NCBI GenBank assembly: GCA_036378155.1 | Contig: DASUXA010000080.1 | Coordinates: 1 to 64,000 of the forward strand | Direction: 5' to 3' | Length of the DNA: 64,000 bases | Source: DASUXA01 sp036378155 | Lineage (GTDB): Bacteria > Actinomycetota > Actinomycetes > Mycobacteriales > Micromonosporaceae | Shown: piece after piece, positions 16,611 to 25,062 of the stretch | Position numbering within the stretch: the stretch's first letter is position 1 | Layout: the number at the start of each line of letters is the position of its first letter | Position numbers and translations under genes: made by a program | Notes under the pieces: model-generated | Told to the model about the DNA's origin: nothing | What the model saw: the letters and a program-made list of their open reading frames with translations, nothing else | Database searches by the model: none

Positions 16611-17938
16611 CACGACGCCGCCTCCAGACCAGCCCACCGCCCGCCACGGGCCCGGTGCCCGTCGAGCGCCTCCCGGTACACCGCCAGCAGCCCCGCCGCC
16701 GTGCGGCTCCAGGAGAACTGCCGCGCGTGGTCCACCGCGCCGGTCGCCAGTACCCTGCGCAGCTTGGGCGCGGCGAGCAGGTCCGCGACCACCCGCGCCC
16801 AGGTGTCCGGGTGGTGCCCGTCGACCAGCAGTCCGCTGACCCGGTCGCGCACCGCGGTCACCAGCCCGCCGACCGCGGCGGCTACGACCGGTGTACCGCA
16901 CGCCTGCGCCTCCAGCGCGACCAGCCCGAACGACTCGTTGTGGCTGGGCACGGCGACGATGTCCGCGGCCCGGTACACGTCGGCAAGCGCCGCCCCGGAG
17001 CGGGGCGGCAGGAACCGGACCAGGTCGCTCACGCCGAGCGAAGAGGCGAGTCCGGCGAGGTCGAGCCCGCGCCCGCTGTTGCCGCCCACGATCGCGACCG
17101 TCAGCTTCGCGGCCACGTCCGGCGCGATCGCCCGGATCCGCGCGGCGGCCCGGACCAGCACGTCCGGTCCTTTCAGCGGCTGGATGCGCCCGACGAACGC
17201 GACCGTGTACCCGTCTTCGGGAAGGTCCAGCCGGCGACGCGCGGCGAGGCGGGCGGCGCGTTCCCGGCGCGGGGCGGGTGGCGTGAACCGGTCCAGGTCG
17301 ACCCCGGGCTCGACCACCGCGACCTGCTCGGTCGCCGCCCCGTACAGGTCGATCAGCTCGCGCGCCTCGGTCGGGGTGTTCGCGACCAACCGGTCGGCTT
17401 CGGCGACCACCTGTTCCTCGCCAATCACCCGCGCCTTGGGTTCCGGGTTGTCCCCCTCCGCCAGTCGCAGGTTCTTGACCTTGGCGAGGGTGTGCGCGCT
17501 GTGTACCAGCGGCACCCCCCAGCGTTCCTTCGCCAGCCAGCCGACCTGCCCGGACAGCCAGTAGTGCGAGTGGACCAGGTCGTAGTAGCCGGGCGGGCGG
17601 GCAGCCTCGGCGCGCAGTACGCCGTTGGTGAAGGCGCACAGCTGCGCCGGCAGCTCCTCCTTCGACAAGCCCTCGAACGGGCCCGAGATCACGTGCCGGA
17701 CGTGTACACCGGGCGCCATCTCGACGGTGGGCGGCAGTTCGCTGGAGGTCGCGCGGGTGAAGATCTCGACCTCGACGCCGGCCTGGGCGAGCCGTCGGGC
17801 CACCTCGACGATGTACACGTTCATGCCGCCGGCGTCACCGGTGCCCGGTTGGTCGAGCGGCGAGGTGTGCACCGACAGTGTCACGACGCGGCGCGGTAGG
17901 GGACATCGAGATCCGTGCAGCGTTCCCAGTCGCGCCAC
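16607..17938 (-). CDS. mshA: D-inositol-3-phosphate glycosyltransferase (mycothiol step 1)
   Basis: 443 residues, GT4 family. VVTLSVHTSPLDQPGTGDAGG is the MshA N-terminal loop binding UDP-GlcNAc and inositol-3-phosphate; HSHYWLSG, HTLAKVKN, AFVGRIQPLKGPDVL and the EX7E-type HNESFGLVALEAQACGTPVVAA complete the family pattern. It makes GlcNAc-inositol-phosphate, the first mycothiol intermediate. GTG 17938 is chosen over an upstream ATG at 18007 because GAGGAG lies 5 nt before it. mshD is at 42557; mshB and mshC are not in the window. Confidence 0.97.
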   Translation of the reverse strand: MARLGTLHGSRCPLPRRVVTLSVHTSPLDQPGTGDAGGMNVYIVEVARRLAQAGVEVEIFTRATSSELPPTVEMAPGVHVRHVISGPFEGLSKEELPAQLCAFTNGVLRAEAARPPGYYDLVHSHYWLSGQVGWLAKERWGVPLVHSAHTLAKVKNLRLAEGDNPEPKARVIGEEQVVAEADRLVANTPTEARELIDLYGAATEQVAVVEPGVDLDRFTPPAPRRERAARLAARRRLDLPEDGYTVAFVGRIQPLKGPDVLVRAAARIRAIAPDVAAKLTVAIVGGNSGRGLDLAGLASSLGVSDLVRFLPPRSGAALADVYRAADIVAVPSHNESFGLVALEAQACGTPVVAAAVGGLVTAVRDRVSGLLVDGHHPDTWARVVADLLAAPKLRRVLATGAVDHARQFSWSRTAAGLLAVYREALDGHRARGGRWAGLEAASW

Positions 17939-18040
17939 GTCCGCTCCTCGCCAAGATCGACTAATGTTGCCGACACCACGCTCGTCAACCACGGGCACGC
18001 CTGGCATCTTCCCTCCCGGTCCTTACCCTCGCCCGTACGC

Positions 18041-18090
18041 GTGACGCAGGTCGCGCCCCAGATCGCCCCTTACCGTGACGCAGATCGCAC
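18041..18090 (+). promoter_or_regulatory. Two CRP/Cmr-like half-palindromic sites
   Basis: GTGACGCAGGTCGCGC (18041-18056) and GTGACGCAGATCGCAC (18075-18090) are near-identical, 34 nt apart, with the form GTGA-N6-TCGC that resembles cAMP-receptor-type sites (TGTGA-N6-TCACA). They lie in the 343-bp divergent region between mshA and an SDR gene. Confidence 0.4.
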
Positions 18091-18161
18091 CCGCCCACCC
18101 GAAGGCACCGACCCCCCGAGCGACAACCAGGGGTGTCGCCCGGCGCCGACGGACGCCAGAG

Positions 18162-18225
18162 GGTCGGGGCCGACGCGCGCGAAGGGATCAAGCCTGATCG
18201 CCCGGAGCACGCGTCGGCCCCGACC
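18162..18225. repeat. Nested stem-loop element, copy 2
   Basis: A perfect 16-bp inverted repeat (18162-18177 with 18210-18225) encloses an inner GATCA-AGCC-TGATC hairpin (18186-18199). The right side of the interior contains the 18-nt core shared exactly with the element at 3569-3586. It sits in the divergent mshA/SDR intergenic region, about 60 bp before the SDR start. Confidence 0.7.
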
Positions 18226-18281
18226 CCCGCGACGCCGACCTCGACCCCGCAACCGGCGCGGAAGCTGGCAGGATCGGGGCC

Positions 18282-19049
18282 ATGTCCATTCGTCTCGCCG
18301 TCGTCACCGGCGCGTCCAGCGGGATCGGCGCTGCTACCGCGCGCCGGCTGGGCGCCGAGGGGTTCCATGTGGTCGCCGTCGCCCGTCGCGCCGACCGGTT
18401 GACGGAACTCGTCCAGCACATCGAAGCCGCCGGTGGCACCGGGTACGCGGTGCAGGCGGACATCACCAGCGATCGGGACGTCGCCGCCCTCGCCGACACG
18501 GTCGCCGGTCTGGACGGCGAACTGACGCTGCTGGTGAACAACGCGGGCGGGGCGTTCGGCGTCGACCCGGTGGAGCGTGCCGACCTGTCCGAGTGGCGGC
18601 GCATGTACGACGTGAACGTGCTGGGCACGGTACGGGTGACCAAGGCGCTGCTGCCGGCGCTCGAGGCGTCCGGCGCGGGCACCGTCGTGGTGATGAGCTC
18701 CACTGCGGGGCTGGTCGTGTACGAGGGCGGCGGCGGGTACACGGCCGCCAAGCACGCGGAGACCGCCGTCGCCGAGACGCTGCGGCTGGAGCTGTGCGGG
18801 CGACCGGTACGAGTGATCGAAATCGACCCGGGCATGGTGAAGACCGAGGAGTTCTCGCTGATCCGGTACCACGGCGACACCGAGGCTGCCGAGGCGGTGT
18901 ACGCGGGGGTGCCGAATCCGCTGGTCGCCGAGGACATCGCGGACTGCGTGGCGTGGTGCGCCACTCGTCCGCACCACGTCAACATCGACCGGCTGGTGGT
19001 ACGACCGCTCGCCCAGGCGGCCCAGCACAAGGTGTACCGGGTGCGCTGA
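18282..19049 (+). CDS. Short-chain dehydrogenase/reductase (Rv0484c-like)
   Basis: 255 residues of classical SDR architecture: VVTGASSGIGAATARRLG (cofactor), ARRAD (arginines suggest NADP), LLVNNAGG, catalytic Ser in VVMSSTAG and YTAAKHAE (Tyr/Lys). YdfG/3-hydroxy-acid dehydrogenase relatives are the closest type; substrate unknown. The gene is convergent with murB (3 bp apart) as in mycobacteria, where Rv0484c lies between murB and mshA. CAGGAT occurs 7 nt before the ATG. Confidence 0.9.
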   Translation: MSIRLAVVTGASSGIGAATARRLGAEGFHVVAVARRADRLTELVQHIEAAGGTGYAVQADITSDRDVAALADTVAGLDGELTLLVNNAGGAFGVDPVERADLSEWRRMYDVNVLGTVRVTKALLPALEASGAGTVVVMSSTAGLVVYEGGGGYTAAKHAETAVAETLRLELCGRPVRVIEIDPGMVKTEEFSLIRYHGDTEAAEAVYAGVPNPLVAEDIADCVAWCATRPHHVNIDRLVVRPLAQAAQHKVYRVR

Positions 19050-19052
19050 GCG

Positions 19053-20093
19053 CTACAGTTCGCAGCCCAGCAGGACCGGCTCCGGACGCAGGTCGACGTC
19101 GAACCGCTTGCGTACCCCGTCGCGGATCTCGCGGGCGAGGTCGAGCAGCGCGGCAGTGGTACCGGTACCGCGGTTGGTCAGCGCCAGGGTGTGCCGGGTG
19201 GAGATGGCGACTCCGTCGCGCCCGTACCCCTTGGTGAAGCCGGCTCGTTCGATGAGCCAGGCGGCGCTGGTCTTCACCGACCCGTCCGCCCCCGCCCAGG
19301 CGGGTGGTTCGCCCAGGTCGGCGGCGCGTTCGCGGAGCGCGGCGAAGGCGGTGGCGTCGAGTACCGGGTTGGTGAAGAACGAGCCCGCGGACCAGGTGTC
19401 GTGGTCGTCGGCGTCGAGCACCATGCCCTTGCCGGCGCGCAGTCCCAGCACGGCGGCGCGCGCCTCGGCGAGCGGTACCCGCTGCCCGACCGGTACCCCG
19501 AGCGTCCGCGCGAGTTCCGCGTACCGCACCGGCGCGGACAGCGGCGACCGGCGCAGCCGGAACGTCACGTCCAGCACGATCCACCGGTCGCGGTGCTTGA
19601 ACACGCTGCTGCGGTACCCGAAACCGCAGTGCGCGGCGGTCATCGTGACGGTCTCGTCGCGCTCCCGGTCGTACACGGTGACGGCGGTGATCGTCTCCGC
19701 GACCTCCTGGCCGTACGCCCCGACGTTCTGGATCGGGGTGGCGCCCGCCGAGCCGGGAATGCCGGACAGGCACTCGATTCCGGACAGGTTCTCCTCGACC
19801 GCGCGCAGTACCACGTCGTCCCACGGCTCGCCCGCCGCCACGGTGAGAGCGACCTCGTCGGCATCGACGGTTACCGAACGCGACCCACGGGTACGAAGGA
19901 GCAGAACCGTACCCGGCAGCCCCGCGTCATCGACGACCACGTTGCTCCCCCCGGCGATCAACCAGATCGGACCGGCGGAATCCCGTACGATTCGGGGGAT
20001 TTCCCGGTGATCGACGATCTCGACGAGGCGAGCGGCGGGGCCTCCGAGCCGCAGCGTGGTGTAAGCGGCCAGAGGGTGGCTGACGTCGGACAC
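19053..20093 (-). CDS. murB: UDP-N-acetylmuramate dehydrogenase
   Basis: 346 residues, FAD-linked MurB for peptidoglycan precursor synthesis (UDP-GlcNAc-enolpyruvate to UDP-MurNAc). Motifs: TTLRLGGPAARLVEI, LIAGGSNVVVDDAGL, GIPGSAGATPIQNVGAYGQEV, YRSSVFK, WSAGSFFTNPVL (catalytic Ser) and AAWLIERAGF. GTG 20093 follows TAGGGT by 6 nt; that hexamer overlaps by two bases the TAGGCT pointing the other way. Confidence 0.97.
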   Translation of the reverse strand: MSDVSHPLAAYTTLRLGGPAARLVEIVDHREIPRIVRDSAGPIWLIAGGSNVVVDDAGLPGTVLLLRTRGSRSVTVDADEVALTVAAGEPWDDVVLRAVEENLSGIECLSGIPGSAGATPIQNVGAYGQEVAETITAVTVYDRERDETVTMTAAHCGFGYRSSVFKHRDRWIVLDVTFRLRRSPLSAPVRYAELARTLGVPVGQRVPLAEARAAVLGLRAGKGMVLDADDHDTWSAGSFFTNPVLDATAFAALRERAADLGEPPAWAGADGSVKTSAAWLIERAGFTKGYGRDGVAISTRHTLALTNRGTGTTAALLDLAREIRDGVRKRFDVDLRPEPVLLGCEL

Positions 20094-20140
20094 GCGTTCA
20101 CCCTAGGCTGAAGAGGGCGGAACCGGCCCGGGAGGGCACG

Positions 20141-20905
20141 ATGACACGGATGCACCTTGGCAAGGAGTTCTGGCTCGGGGCGCTGCGGGCCGAGGGCGCC
20201 GCGTTCCGGACAGCGGTGGGTCTTGACGAGGCGCTCGACGCCCCGGTGCCGTCCTGCCCACCGTGGACCATCGCCGAACTGGTCGCGCACCTGGGTTCCG
20301 TGTACGCCTGGGTGGCCACGCACGCGGCGCGGGGCACGGGCAGCCGACCCGAGCCGTACACCCTGCTGCCGACGCCCAGCGAGCCCGGTGAACTGCTGGC
20401 GTGGTGGGACGGGCAGTACGCCGACCTGCTGCGACTGCTGGACACGCTCGACCCCGGTCTGCCCGCGTGGAACTGGGCGCCGCAGGCGAAGGTCGCCGGG
20501 TTCTGGCACCGCCGGATGGCGCACGAAACCTCGGTACACCGCTGGGACGCGCAGATGGCGCGGGGACAGGCGGAACCGATCGAGGCGAAGCTCGCCGCGG
20601 ACGGGGTCGCGGAACTGCTGGACAGTTGGCTGCCGGCGGGTCGGCGCAAGGGCCCGTCGAACCGGGTGGGGATGGTCCACCTGCGCGCCACCGACATCGA
20701 GCACGAATGGTTCGTCCGGCTGCGGGGCGAGGGGGTCGCCCTGCTGGACACCGACACGCTGCTGGACAGCCCCGACCACGGCGAGAAGGTGCGGGCCGCC
20801 GGTACCGCGAGCGATCTGCAACTGGCTCTGATGGGACGGGTCGGTTTCGACGTACTGCAGATCGTCGGCGACGCCGGGCTGCTGGAATGCCTGCGGACCG
20901 GCTGA
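20141..20905 (+). CDS. Maleylpyruvate isomerase family, mycothiol-dependent enzyme (DinB/MDMPI-like)
   Basis: 254 residues. N-terminal DinB-like four-helix bundle with SCPPWTIAELVAHLGSVYAWV (metal His) and GFWHRRMAHETSVHRWDAQ (metal Glu/His), then the SCP2-like MDMPI C-terminal domain. Metal- and thiol-dependent enzymes of this family use mycothiol, consistent with mshA nearby. ATG 20141 has a strong GGGAGG; the TAGGCT at 20104-20109 would give an untranslated leader of about 25 nt. Confidence 0.85.
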   Translation: MTRMHLGKEFWLGALRAEGAAFRTAVGLDEALDAPVPSCPPWTIAELVAHLGSVYAWVATHAARGTGSRPEPYTLLPTPSEPGELLAWWDGQYADLLRLLDTLDPGLPAWNWAPQAKVAGFWHRRMAHETSVHRWDAQMARGQAEPIEAKLAADGVAELLDSWLPAGRRKGPSNRVGMVHLRATDIEHEWFVRLRGEGVALLDTDTLLDSPDHGEKVRAAGTASDLQLALMGRVGFDVLQIVGDAGLLECLRTG

Positions 20906-20942
20906 CCCGGTCGCCGGACCGGTCGCTCGGGCGGCGGGCTGC

Positions 20943-21464
20943 TCAGACGTCGAGCGCGGCGCGGACCCGGAGCGCGAGGTCGTACGTCCGCTCGCCGTAC
21001 AGCACGAGCCGGGCTTCGCGTACCGCTCCGGCGGTCGCCGACCGCATCGCGGTCAACGCCTGGCGTACCGCGTCGTCCGGCGGCCAGCCGTAGATCCCAG
21101 CTGAGATCAGCGGAAACGCGACCGTCTCGGCGGACAGTTCGTCGGCGACCCGCAGCGAGCTGGTGTAGCAGGCGCGCAGCAGGTGCGACTTGTCGATGGT
21201 CTTCGCCCAGGTCGGTCCGACGGTGTGGATCACCCAGCGGGCGGGCAGGCGACCCGCGGTGGTCGCCACCGCCTCGCCGGTCGGCAGACCGTCGCCGTAC
21301 CGCGAGGCGCGCAGGGCGCGGCACTCGGCGAGGATCTCCGGCCCGCCCTTGCGGTGGATCGCCCCGTCAACGCCGCCGCCCCCGAGCAGCGAGGAGTTGG
21401 CGGCGTTGACGATCGCGTCGACCTGCTGGGCGGTGATGTCACCCTCGACGAACGTGATCTCCAC
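20943..21464 (-). CDS. Macrodomain protein (O-acetyl-ADP-ribose deacetylase, YmdB-like)
   Basis: 173 residues, a single macrodomain: FVEGDITAQQVDAIVNAANSSL (Asn/Asp catalytic pair), GGGGVDGAIHRKGGPEI, TGEAVATTAGRLP, WVIHTVGP and FPLISAGIYGWP. It removes ADP-ribose modifications or deacetylates O-acetyl-ADP-ribose. It overlaps the upstream EI24 gene by 26 bp, so it is probably co-translated. Confidence 0.93.
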   Translation of the reverse strand: MEITFVEGDITAQQVDAIVNAANSSLLGGGGVDGAIHRKGGPEILAECRALRASRYGDGLPTGEAVATTAGRLPARWVIHTVGPTWAKTIDKSHLLRACYTSSLRVADELSAETVAFPLISAGIYGWPPDDAVRQALTAMRSATAGAVREARLVLYGERTYDLALRVRAALDV

Positions 21465-22287
21465 GGGACACCTCCGGGACGGGTACCGCCGCGCCGGGTG
21501 CCGGTGCGGTGTCGATCGGCAGTCCGAGCACGCGGCGCGACAGCAACGTCGCGCCGACGACCGCCGCCGGCATCACGACCACCGCCCCCAGCGGGATCAG
21601 GAAACACACGAACACCGATACCCCGAACCCGAGGCTGAGCCACCGCCGACCGCGCAGCAGTCGCCTTCGCTCACGCAGCCCGATGCCGCGCCGCGCGAAC
21701 GGCACCCCGGTCAGCTCGACGGCGAGGAACCAGCCGCCGATCACCGCGCCGATCACCGGTACCACGGTCTGCCCGACCGCCGGCAGGAAGCCGGCGACGA
21801 ACAGCAGCACGCCGACGCTCGCCGAGACCGCCAGCAGCCGAACGCTCTCGCCGACGCTGCGAGCGATCTCGCGGTACCAGGGCAGATCGACAGCGTTCGG
21901 TACACCGCCGAACTGGTCCTCGACCCGCTCGGCGATCTTCTCGTAGAACGGGTCGCCGAGCGCGAGGGTGAGCGCGGTGAAGATCAGGATCGAGAGGTAC
22001 CCCGCCGCGCCGAGGATGGCGATGCCGGCAACCAGCCGGATCAGCGAACGGGCGGACGCCGCCCAGTCGTCGGCGAACCAGGTCGCCAGGGCCGCCACGT
22101 CGCCGACGAAATACACCAGCGTGCCGAACCCGACGAGCAGCACGAGGAACGAGAGGATCGCGGGGATCACGCCGAGCAGGACCAGTCCACCGCTGCCGGC
22201 GTACGCCCGCAATCCGCGCAGCAGCAGCCCGGCGCCCACGGCGAAGTCGCGGGGCGGCCGGATCGCGGCATCGACTCGGGTATCCAC
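21439..22287 (-). CDS. EI24-domain (CysZ-like) membrane protein
   Basis: 282 residues, about six membrane segments (for example LVLLGVIPAILSFLVLLVGFG and LIRLVAGIAILGAAGYLSILI) with the ALGDPFYEKIAERVED loop characteristic of the EI24/CysZ family. E. coli CysZ moves sulfate, but actinobacterial members are uncharacterised. GTG 22287 has TAGGCT 7 nt upstream. The end overlaps the macrodomain gene. Confidence 0.87.
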   Translation of the reverse strand: MDTRVDAAIRPPRDFAVGAGLLLRGLRAYAGSGGLVLLGVIPAILSFLVLLVGFGTLVYFVGDVAALATWFADDWAASARSLIRLVAGIAILGAAGYLSILIFTALTLALGDPFYEKIAERVEDQFGGVPNAVDLPWYREIARSVGESVRLLAVSASVGVLLFVAGFLPAVGQTVVPVIGAVIGGWFLAVELTGVPFARRGIGLRERRRLLRGRRWLSLGFGVSVFVCFLIPLGAVVVMPAAVVGATLLSRRVLGLPIDTAPAPGAAVPVPEVSRGDHVRRG

Positions 22288-22337
22288 GATCGCGAGCCTA
22301 GTGAGCCGGAGCCGACAGCGCGCTCCGGCTGTGGACG

Positions 22338-22369
22338 GCGAACGGGGACCCCGCCGGGTCCCCGTTCGC
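22338..22369 (-). terminator. Hairpin terminator after the methyltransferase gene
   Basis: Perfect 14-bp stem (22338-22351 with 22356-22369), 4-nt loop, 16-47 nt past the stop at 22385. No U tract. Confidence 0.75.
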
Positions 22370-22384
22370 TCCCCGTCCCCCGGG

Positions 22385-23209
22385 TCAGGCAGCCGGTCGC
22401 CAACCGGCGGTCGAGTACAGCGGGAAGCCGTGTATGACCAACCGTGGGTCGTCCAGCAGCGCCAGCAACTCGTCGAGCTGCTCGGACGTCATGCCGGCGG
22501 CGATCAGTCGCGGCCGCAGCTGGTGGATGTTCGCGGCGAGCATCCGCCCGCCCGTGTCGCCGCCCTGCCAGTAACTCGCGTGTACCACCGTCGACACGTT
22601 GACGAGTCCCTCGTCGAGCATCGCGACGTGCACGCGGCGCGCCCAGGAGCGGTCGGTACCGGCGGCGGCGAACACCTTCGCGCCGACCGTCCGCTGGTAC
22701 AGCGTGTACAACGCGGCCGCCTCGGGCGTGGGCGCCGCGACTACGACCTGGTCGACCTGGTCGGCGGCCCAGTCCTCGTTGACCAGGACTCCGCCGGGCG
22801 CCAGCGCCCCGACCAGGCGGCGCAGGATCTCGTCGCGCGGCGGCAGGTGGTTGAGCACCAGGCGGGCGTGGATCAGGTCGTACGGCCCGCCGGGGATGTC
22901 CTCGCAGGTGAGGTCGTGCCGCACCACCTCGAGTCGGTCGTGCTGCGGGATCCGCGCCGGCTTCAGGTCGGTCGCGACGACCGTGCCCGCCGGGCCGACC
23001 TGCTCGGCGAGCCACACGGCGACGCTTCCGCCGCCGGCGCCGACCTCGAGGCAGGTCTTGCCGGTGAGGTCGCCGACCAGGGACCGGATGCGTTGCGTGG
23101 TGAATGGGTTCAGCAGCGTGGCGAGACCGTTGTGCTGCTCTCCCGCCGTCCGATTGTCGTTGTCGAGCGGATACGGTCGGCCCTCGACGGGCTCGACGGT
23201 GACGGTCAC
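22385..23209 (-). CDS. SAM-dependent methyltransferase
   Basis: 274 residues, class I Rossmann methyltransferase: motif I CLEVGAGGGSVAVWLAE, acidic VVATDLKPARI, DLIHARLVLNHL (motif IV region) and GALAPGGVLVNEDW. The acceptor is unknown; similar stand-alone enzymes occur in secondary metabolism. GTG 23209 has GGAGG 5 nt upstream and lies 22 bp after the substrate-binding protein gene, so both are likely one transcript. Confidence 0.88.
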   Translation of the reverse strand: MTVTVEPVEGRPYPLDNDNRTAGEQHNGLATLLNPFTTQRIRSLVGDLTGKTCLEVGAGGGSVAVWLAEQVGPAGTVVATDLKPARIPQHDRLEVVRHDLTCEDIPGGPYDLIHARLVLNHLPPRDEILRRLVGALAPGGVLVNEDWAADQVDQVVVAAPTPEAAALYTLYQRTVGAKVFAAAGTDRSWARRVHVAMLDEGLVNVSTVVHASYWQGGDTGGRMLAANIHQLRPRLIAAGMTSEQLDELLALLDDPRLVIHGFPLYSTAGWRPAA

Positions 23210-23231
23210 TGTGCCTCCAGGGAATGCGCCG

Positions 23232-24257
23232 TCAACGGGCGGCGGATACGGCGTCGAAATACACGACCTGGTCGGGTGGAAGCGCGGTGTTCACCAGCCC
23301 GACACCTCGCAGAATCGCGAAACTGCGGACCACCTTCGACGTCTCCAGGCTGCCGACGGGTCGACCGTTCAGGTCGGCGCTGACGTACGGGCCCAGCAGG
23401 CGAACCTCGGCGGCGGCGACGTCGGGATTCTGCGTCGCCACCGCGGAATGCAGAATGCGACCCGCCTCGTCCGGGTGATCGACGGCGTATTGCAGCCCGT
23501 TGAGCAGCGCCCGGGTGAATCGCTTGACGAGATCGGGGTCCTTCTGAATCAGATCGTTCGTCGCGACAAGCACATTGCCGTACAGGTCGGTGACGTACTT
23601 GCTGTACGGCAGGAGCACCGGCTCCTTGTGCGTCGCGGCTCTGATCGCCGGCGCGCCGACGACGAACTGTCCGATCGCGTCGACCTTTCCGGATGCGAGG
23701 AGAGCAGGCAATTGTTGCGGGGTAGTTTCCAGCCAGTGCACCGACCCGGCGTCGAACCCTGCCAGTTGCGCGTACGCGGGAAAGAGCGTTTTCGGTACGG
23801 ACCCGGTAGCCACCGCGAGTGTCTTACCCGCCAGGTCCCGGGGTGCCGAGATACCCCGACCCTCGACCGACATCATCGCGATGAGCGTGGTCTGGGTGAG
23901 CGCGGCGAGGATCTTCACATCGCTCTGGTCGTTGGCGGCACGGATGAGCGCGCCCGTGTAGTCGACCTCGGCGAACTGGGCCTTCCCCGCGGTGAGCAGC
24001 TTGGTGTTGCTGTCACCGGCGGCACCCGGCTGAATGGTGACGTTGAGGCCCTCAGCGTCGAAGAAACCCCTTTCCTTGGCGACCCAGAAAAAGCTTTCAC
24101 GGCCGAAACTGCCGAACGCGGTGAGTGCCGTGACATCTCTCTTGGGACCAGTCGACGCCACTTTCGTGGTTCTGCCGGACGACGAGCACCCGGCGATCGT
24201 GAGACCGGCGGCGCCGGTCAGGGCAGCAAGAAGCCGCCGTCGAGTGAGCGTGGTCAA
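23232..24257 (-). CDS. Tat/lipoprotein ABC substrate-binding protein (NMT1/SsuA/THI5 type), orphan
   Basis: 341 residues from a TTG start at 24257 chosen for its GGGGAGG (5 nt). The N-terminus has a twin-arginine-like LTRRRLLAAL and a lipobox TIAGC, so an exported lipoprotein. The body matches SBP_bac/NMT1: FFWVAKERGFFDAEGLNV, LLTAGKAQFAEVDYTG, GKTLAVATGSVP and LLASGKVDAIGQF. Relatives bind sulfonates, nitrate, taurine or pyrimidine precursors. No permease or ATPase gene is nearby, so the transporter partner must be elsewhere. Confidence 0.88.
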   Translation of the reverse strand: MTTLTRRRLLAALTGAAGLTIAGCSSSGRTTKVASTGPKRDVTALTAFGSFGRESFFWVAKERGFFDAEGLNVTIQPGAAGDSNTKLLTAGKAQFAEVDYTGALIRAANDQSDVKILAALTQTTLIAMMSVEGRGISAPRDLAGKTLAVATGSVPKTLFPAYAQLAGFDAGSVHWLETTPQQLPALLASGKVDAIGQFVVGAPAIRAATHKEPVLLPYSKYVTDLYGNVLVATNDLIQKDPDLVKRFTRALLNGLQYAVDHPDEAGRILHSAVATQNPDVAAAEVRLLGPYVSADLNGRPVGSLETSKVVRSFAILRGVGLVNTALPPDQVVYFDAVSAAR

Positions 24258-24372
24258 AGTTGCCTCCCCAGGACCCGGACCACGGATCCGCTGTGGACGG
24301 CCCACAGCGGACAGGATGGGAAAGCTACCATCAGAAGCCGGTCAGTGAAAGACCGGATCGACGCTAATTAGC
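24258..24372 (-). promoter_or_regulatory. Promoter and structured leader of the substrate-binding protein gene
   Basis: TAGCTT (24327-24322) is a -10 candidate. The resulting roughly 60-nt leader starts with a perfect 9-bp hairpin (24288-24296 with 24302-24310). A palindrome GCTAATTAGC (24363-24372) upstream may be an operator. No TPP-riboswitch sequence elements were found. Confidence 0.4.
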
Positions 24373-24544
24373 AGGGAGCGGCAATCTCGCTGGTCAGACG
24401 GCATCGACTCTGGTGACATGCACGCCGATGTACCACGCGAAGGGAGTCCGCGCTGTAGAATGACCGCCGTCGAATCGACGCGACGGAGTGGGTTGTTGAA
24501 CAATTGCGTGACACAGGTTCGACGCACGACCTAGTGTCGGCGAC

Positions 24545-24745
24545 ATGGCGACGACCATCGGCTTCCGCCCCAACGAAGAGGACGAGAGGATCATTCGCGA
24601 GGCGATGCGGGAAGGCGAGCGCACCAGCGATGTCATCCGCCGGGCGCTGCGCCTGCTGGAACGCGAGGTGTGGCTGGTGCGTGCCCGCGCCGACGCCGAA
24701 CGCCTGGCCGGCGAGGACCTGTCCGCGCAGTGGGGCGCACAGTGA
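24545..24745 (+). CDS. Ribbon-helix-helix antitoxin (MazE-type partner)
   Basis: 66 residues. N-terminal beta strand and RHH core (TTIGFRPNEEDERIIREAMREGERTSDVIRRAL), C-terminal helix that would wrap the toxin. It overlaps the next gene by 4 bp (GTGA). ATG 24545 lies 7 nt after TAGTGT, so leaderless expression is likely; such antitoxins normally repress their own promoter. Confidence 0.85.
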   Translation: MATTIGFRPNEEDERIIREAMREGERTSDVIRRALRLLEREVWLVRARADAERLAGEDLSAQWGAQ

Positions 24746-25059
24746 TCCGTGGCGCCGTGTACCGCGTCGACCTCGACCACGCCCCACCAGGTCAGCGGCA
24801 ACCCCGCCACTGGCTCGGGGTCGTCCTGAGCCCCAGCTTCATGCCCTGGAACGTCGCCACCGTCGTACCGGCATCGAGCAGCGCCCAGCCGGCGGTGTTC
24901 CGCCCCGCGATCGAGGTCGCCGGGCGGACGACTTTGTTCCTCGTCGACCAGATCCGCACCATCGACGTCAGGCGCGTCCACGGCGACCCGGTGTACTACC
25001 TCGACCGCACGGACCTGGCGAGAATCGAAGAGGCGGTCACGCGGTACCTGTGCCTGTAG
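24742..25059 (+). CDS. MazF/PemK-family endoribonuclease toxin
   Basis: 105 residues of the PemK/MazF SH3-like barrel: IRGAVYRVDLDHAPPGQ..RHWLGVVLSP, VATVVPASSS and TTLFLVDQIRTID, ending with the usual C-terminal helix LARIEEAVTRYL. Family enzymes cleave mRNA at short sequences. The loop before RHWLGVV contains Gln-Arg-Gln-Pro-Arg where MazF has its catalytic arginine. Translationally coupled to the RHH antitoxin. Confidence 0.85.
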   Translation: MIRGAVYRVDLDHAPPGQRQPRHWLGVVLSPSFMPWNVATVVPASSSAQPAVFRPAIEVAGRTTLFLVDQIRTIDVRRVHGDPVYYLDRTDLARIEEAVTRYLCL

Positions 25060-25062
25060 CGC

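Noticed and set aside
24258..24330. TPP riboswitch before the THI5-like binding protein
   Set aside because: Conserved TPP elements are absent; only a simple hairpin is present.
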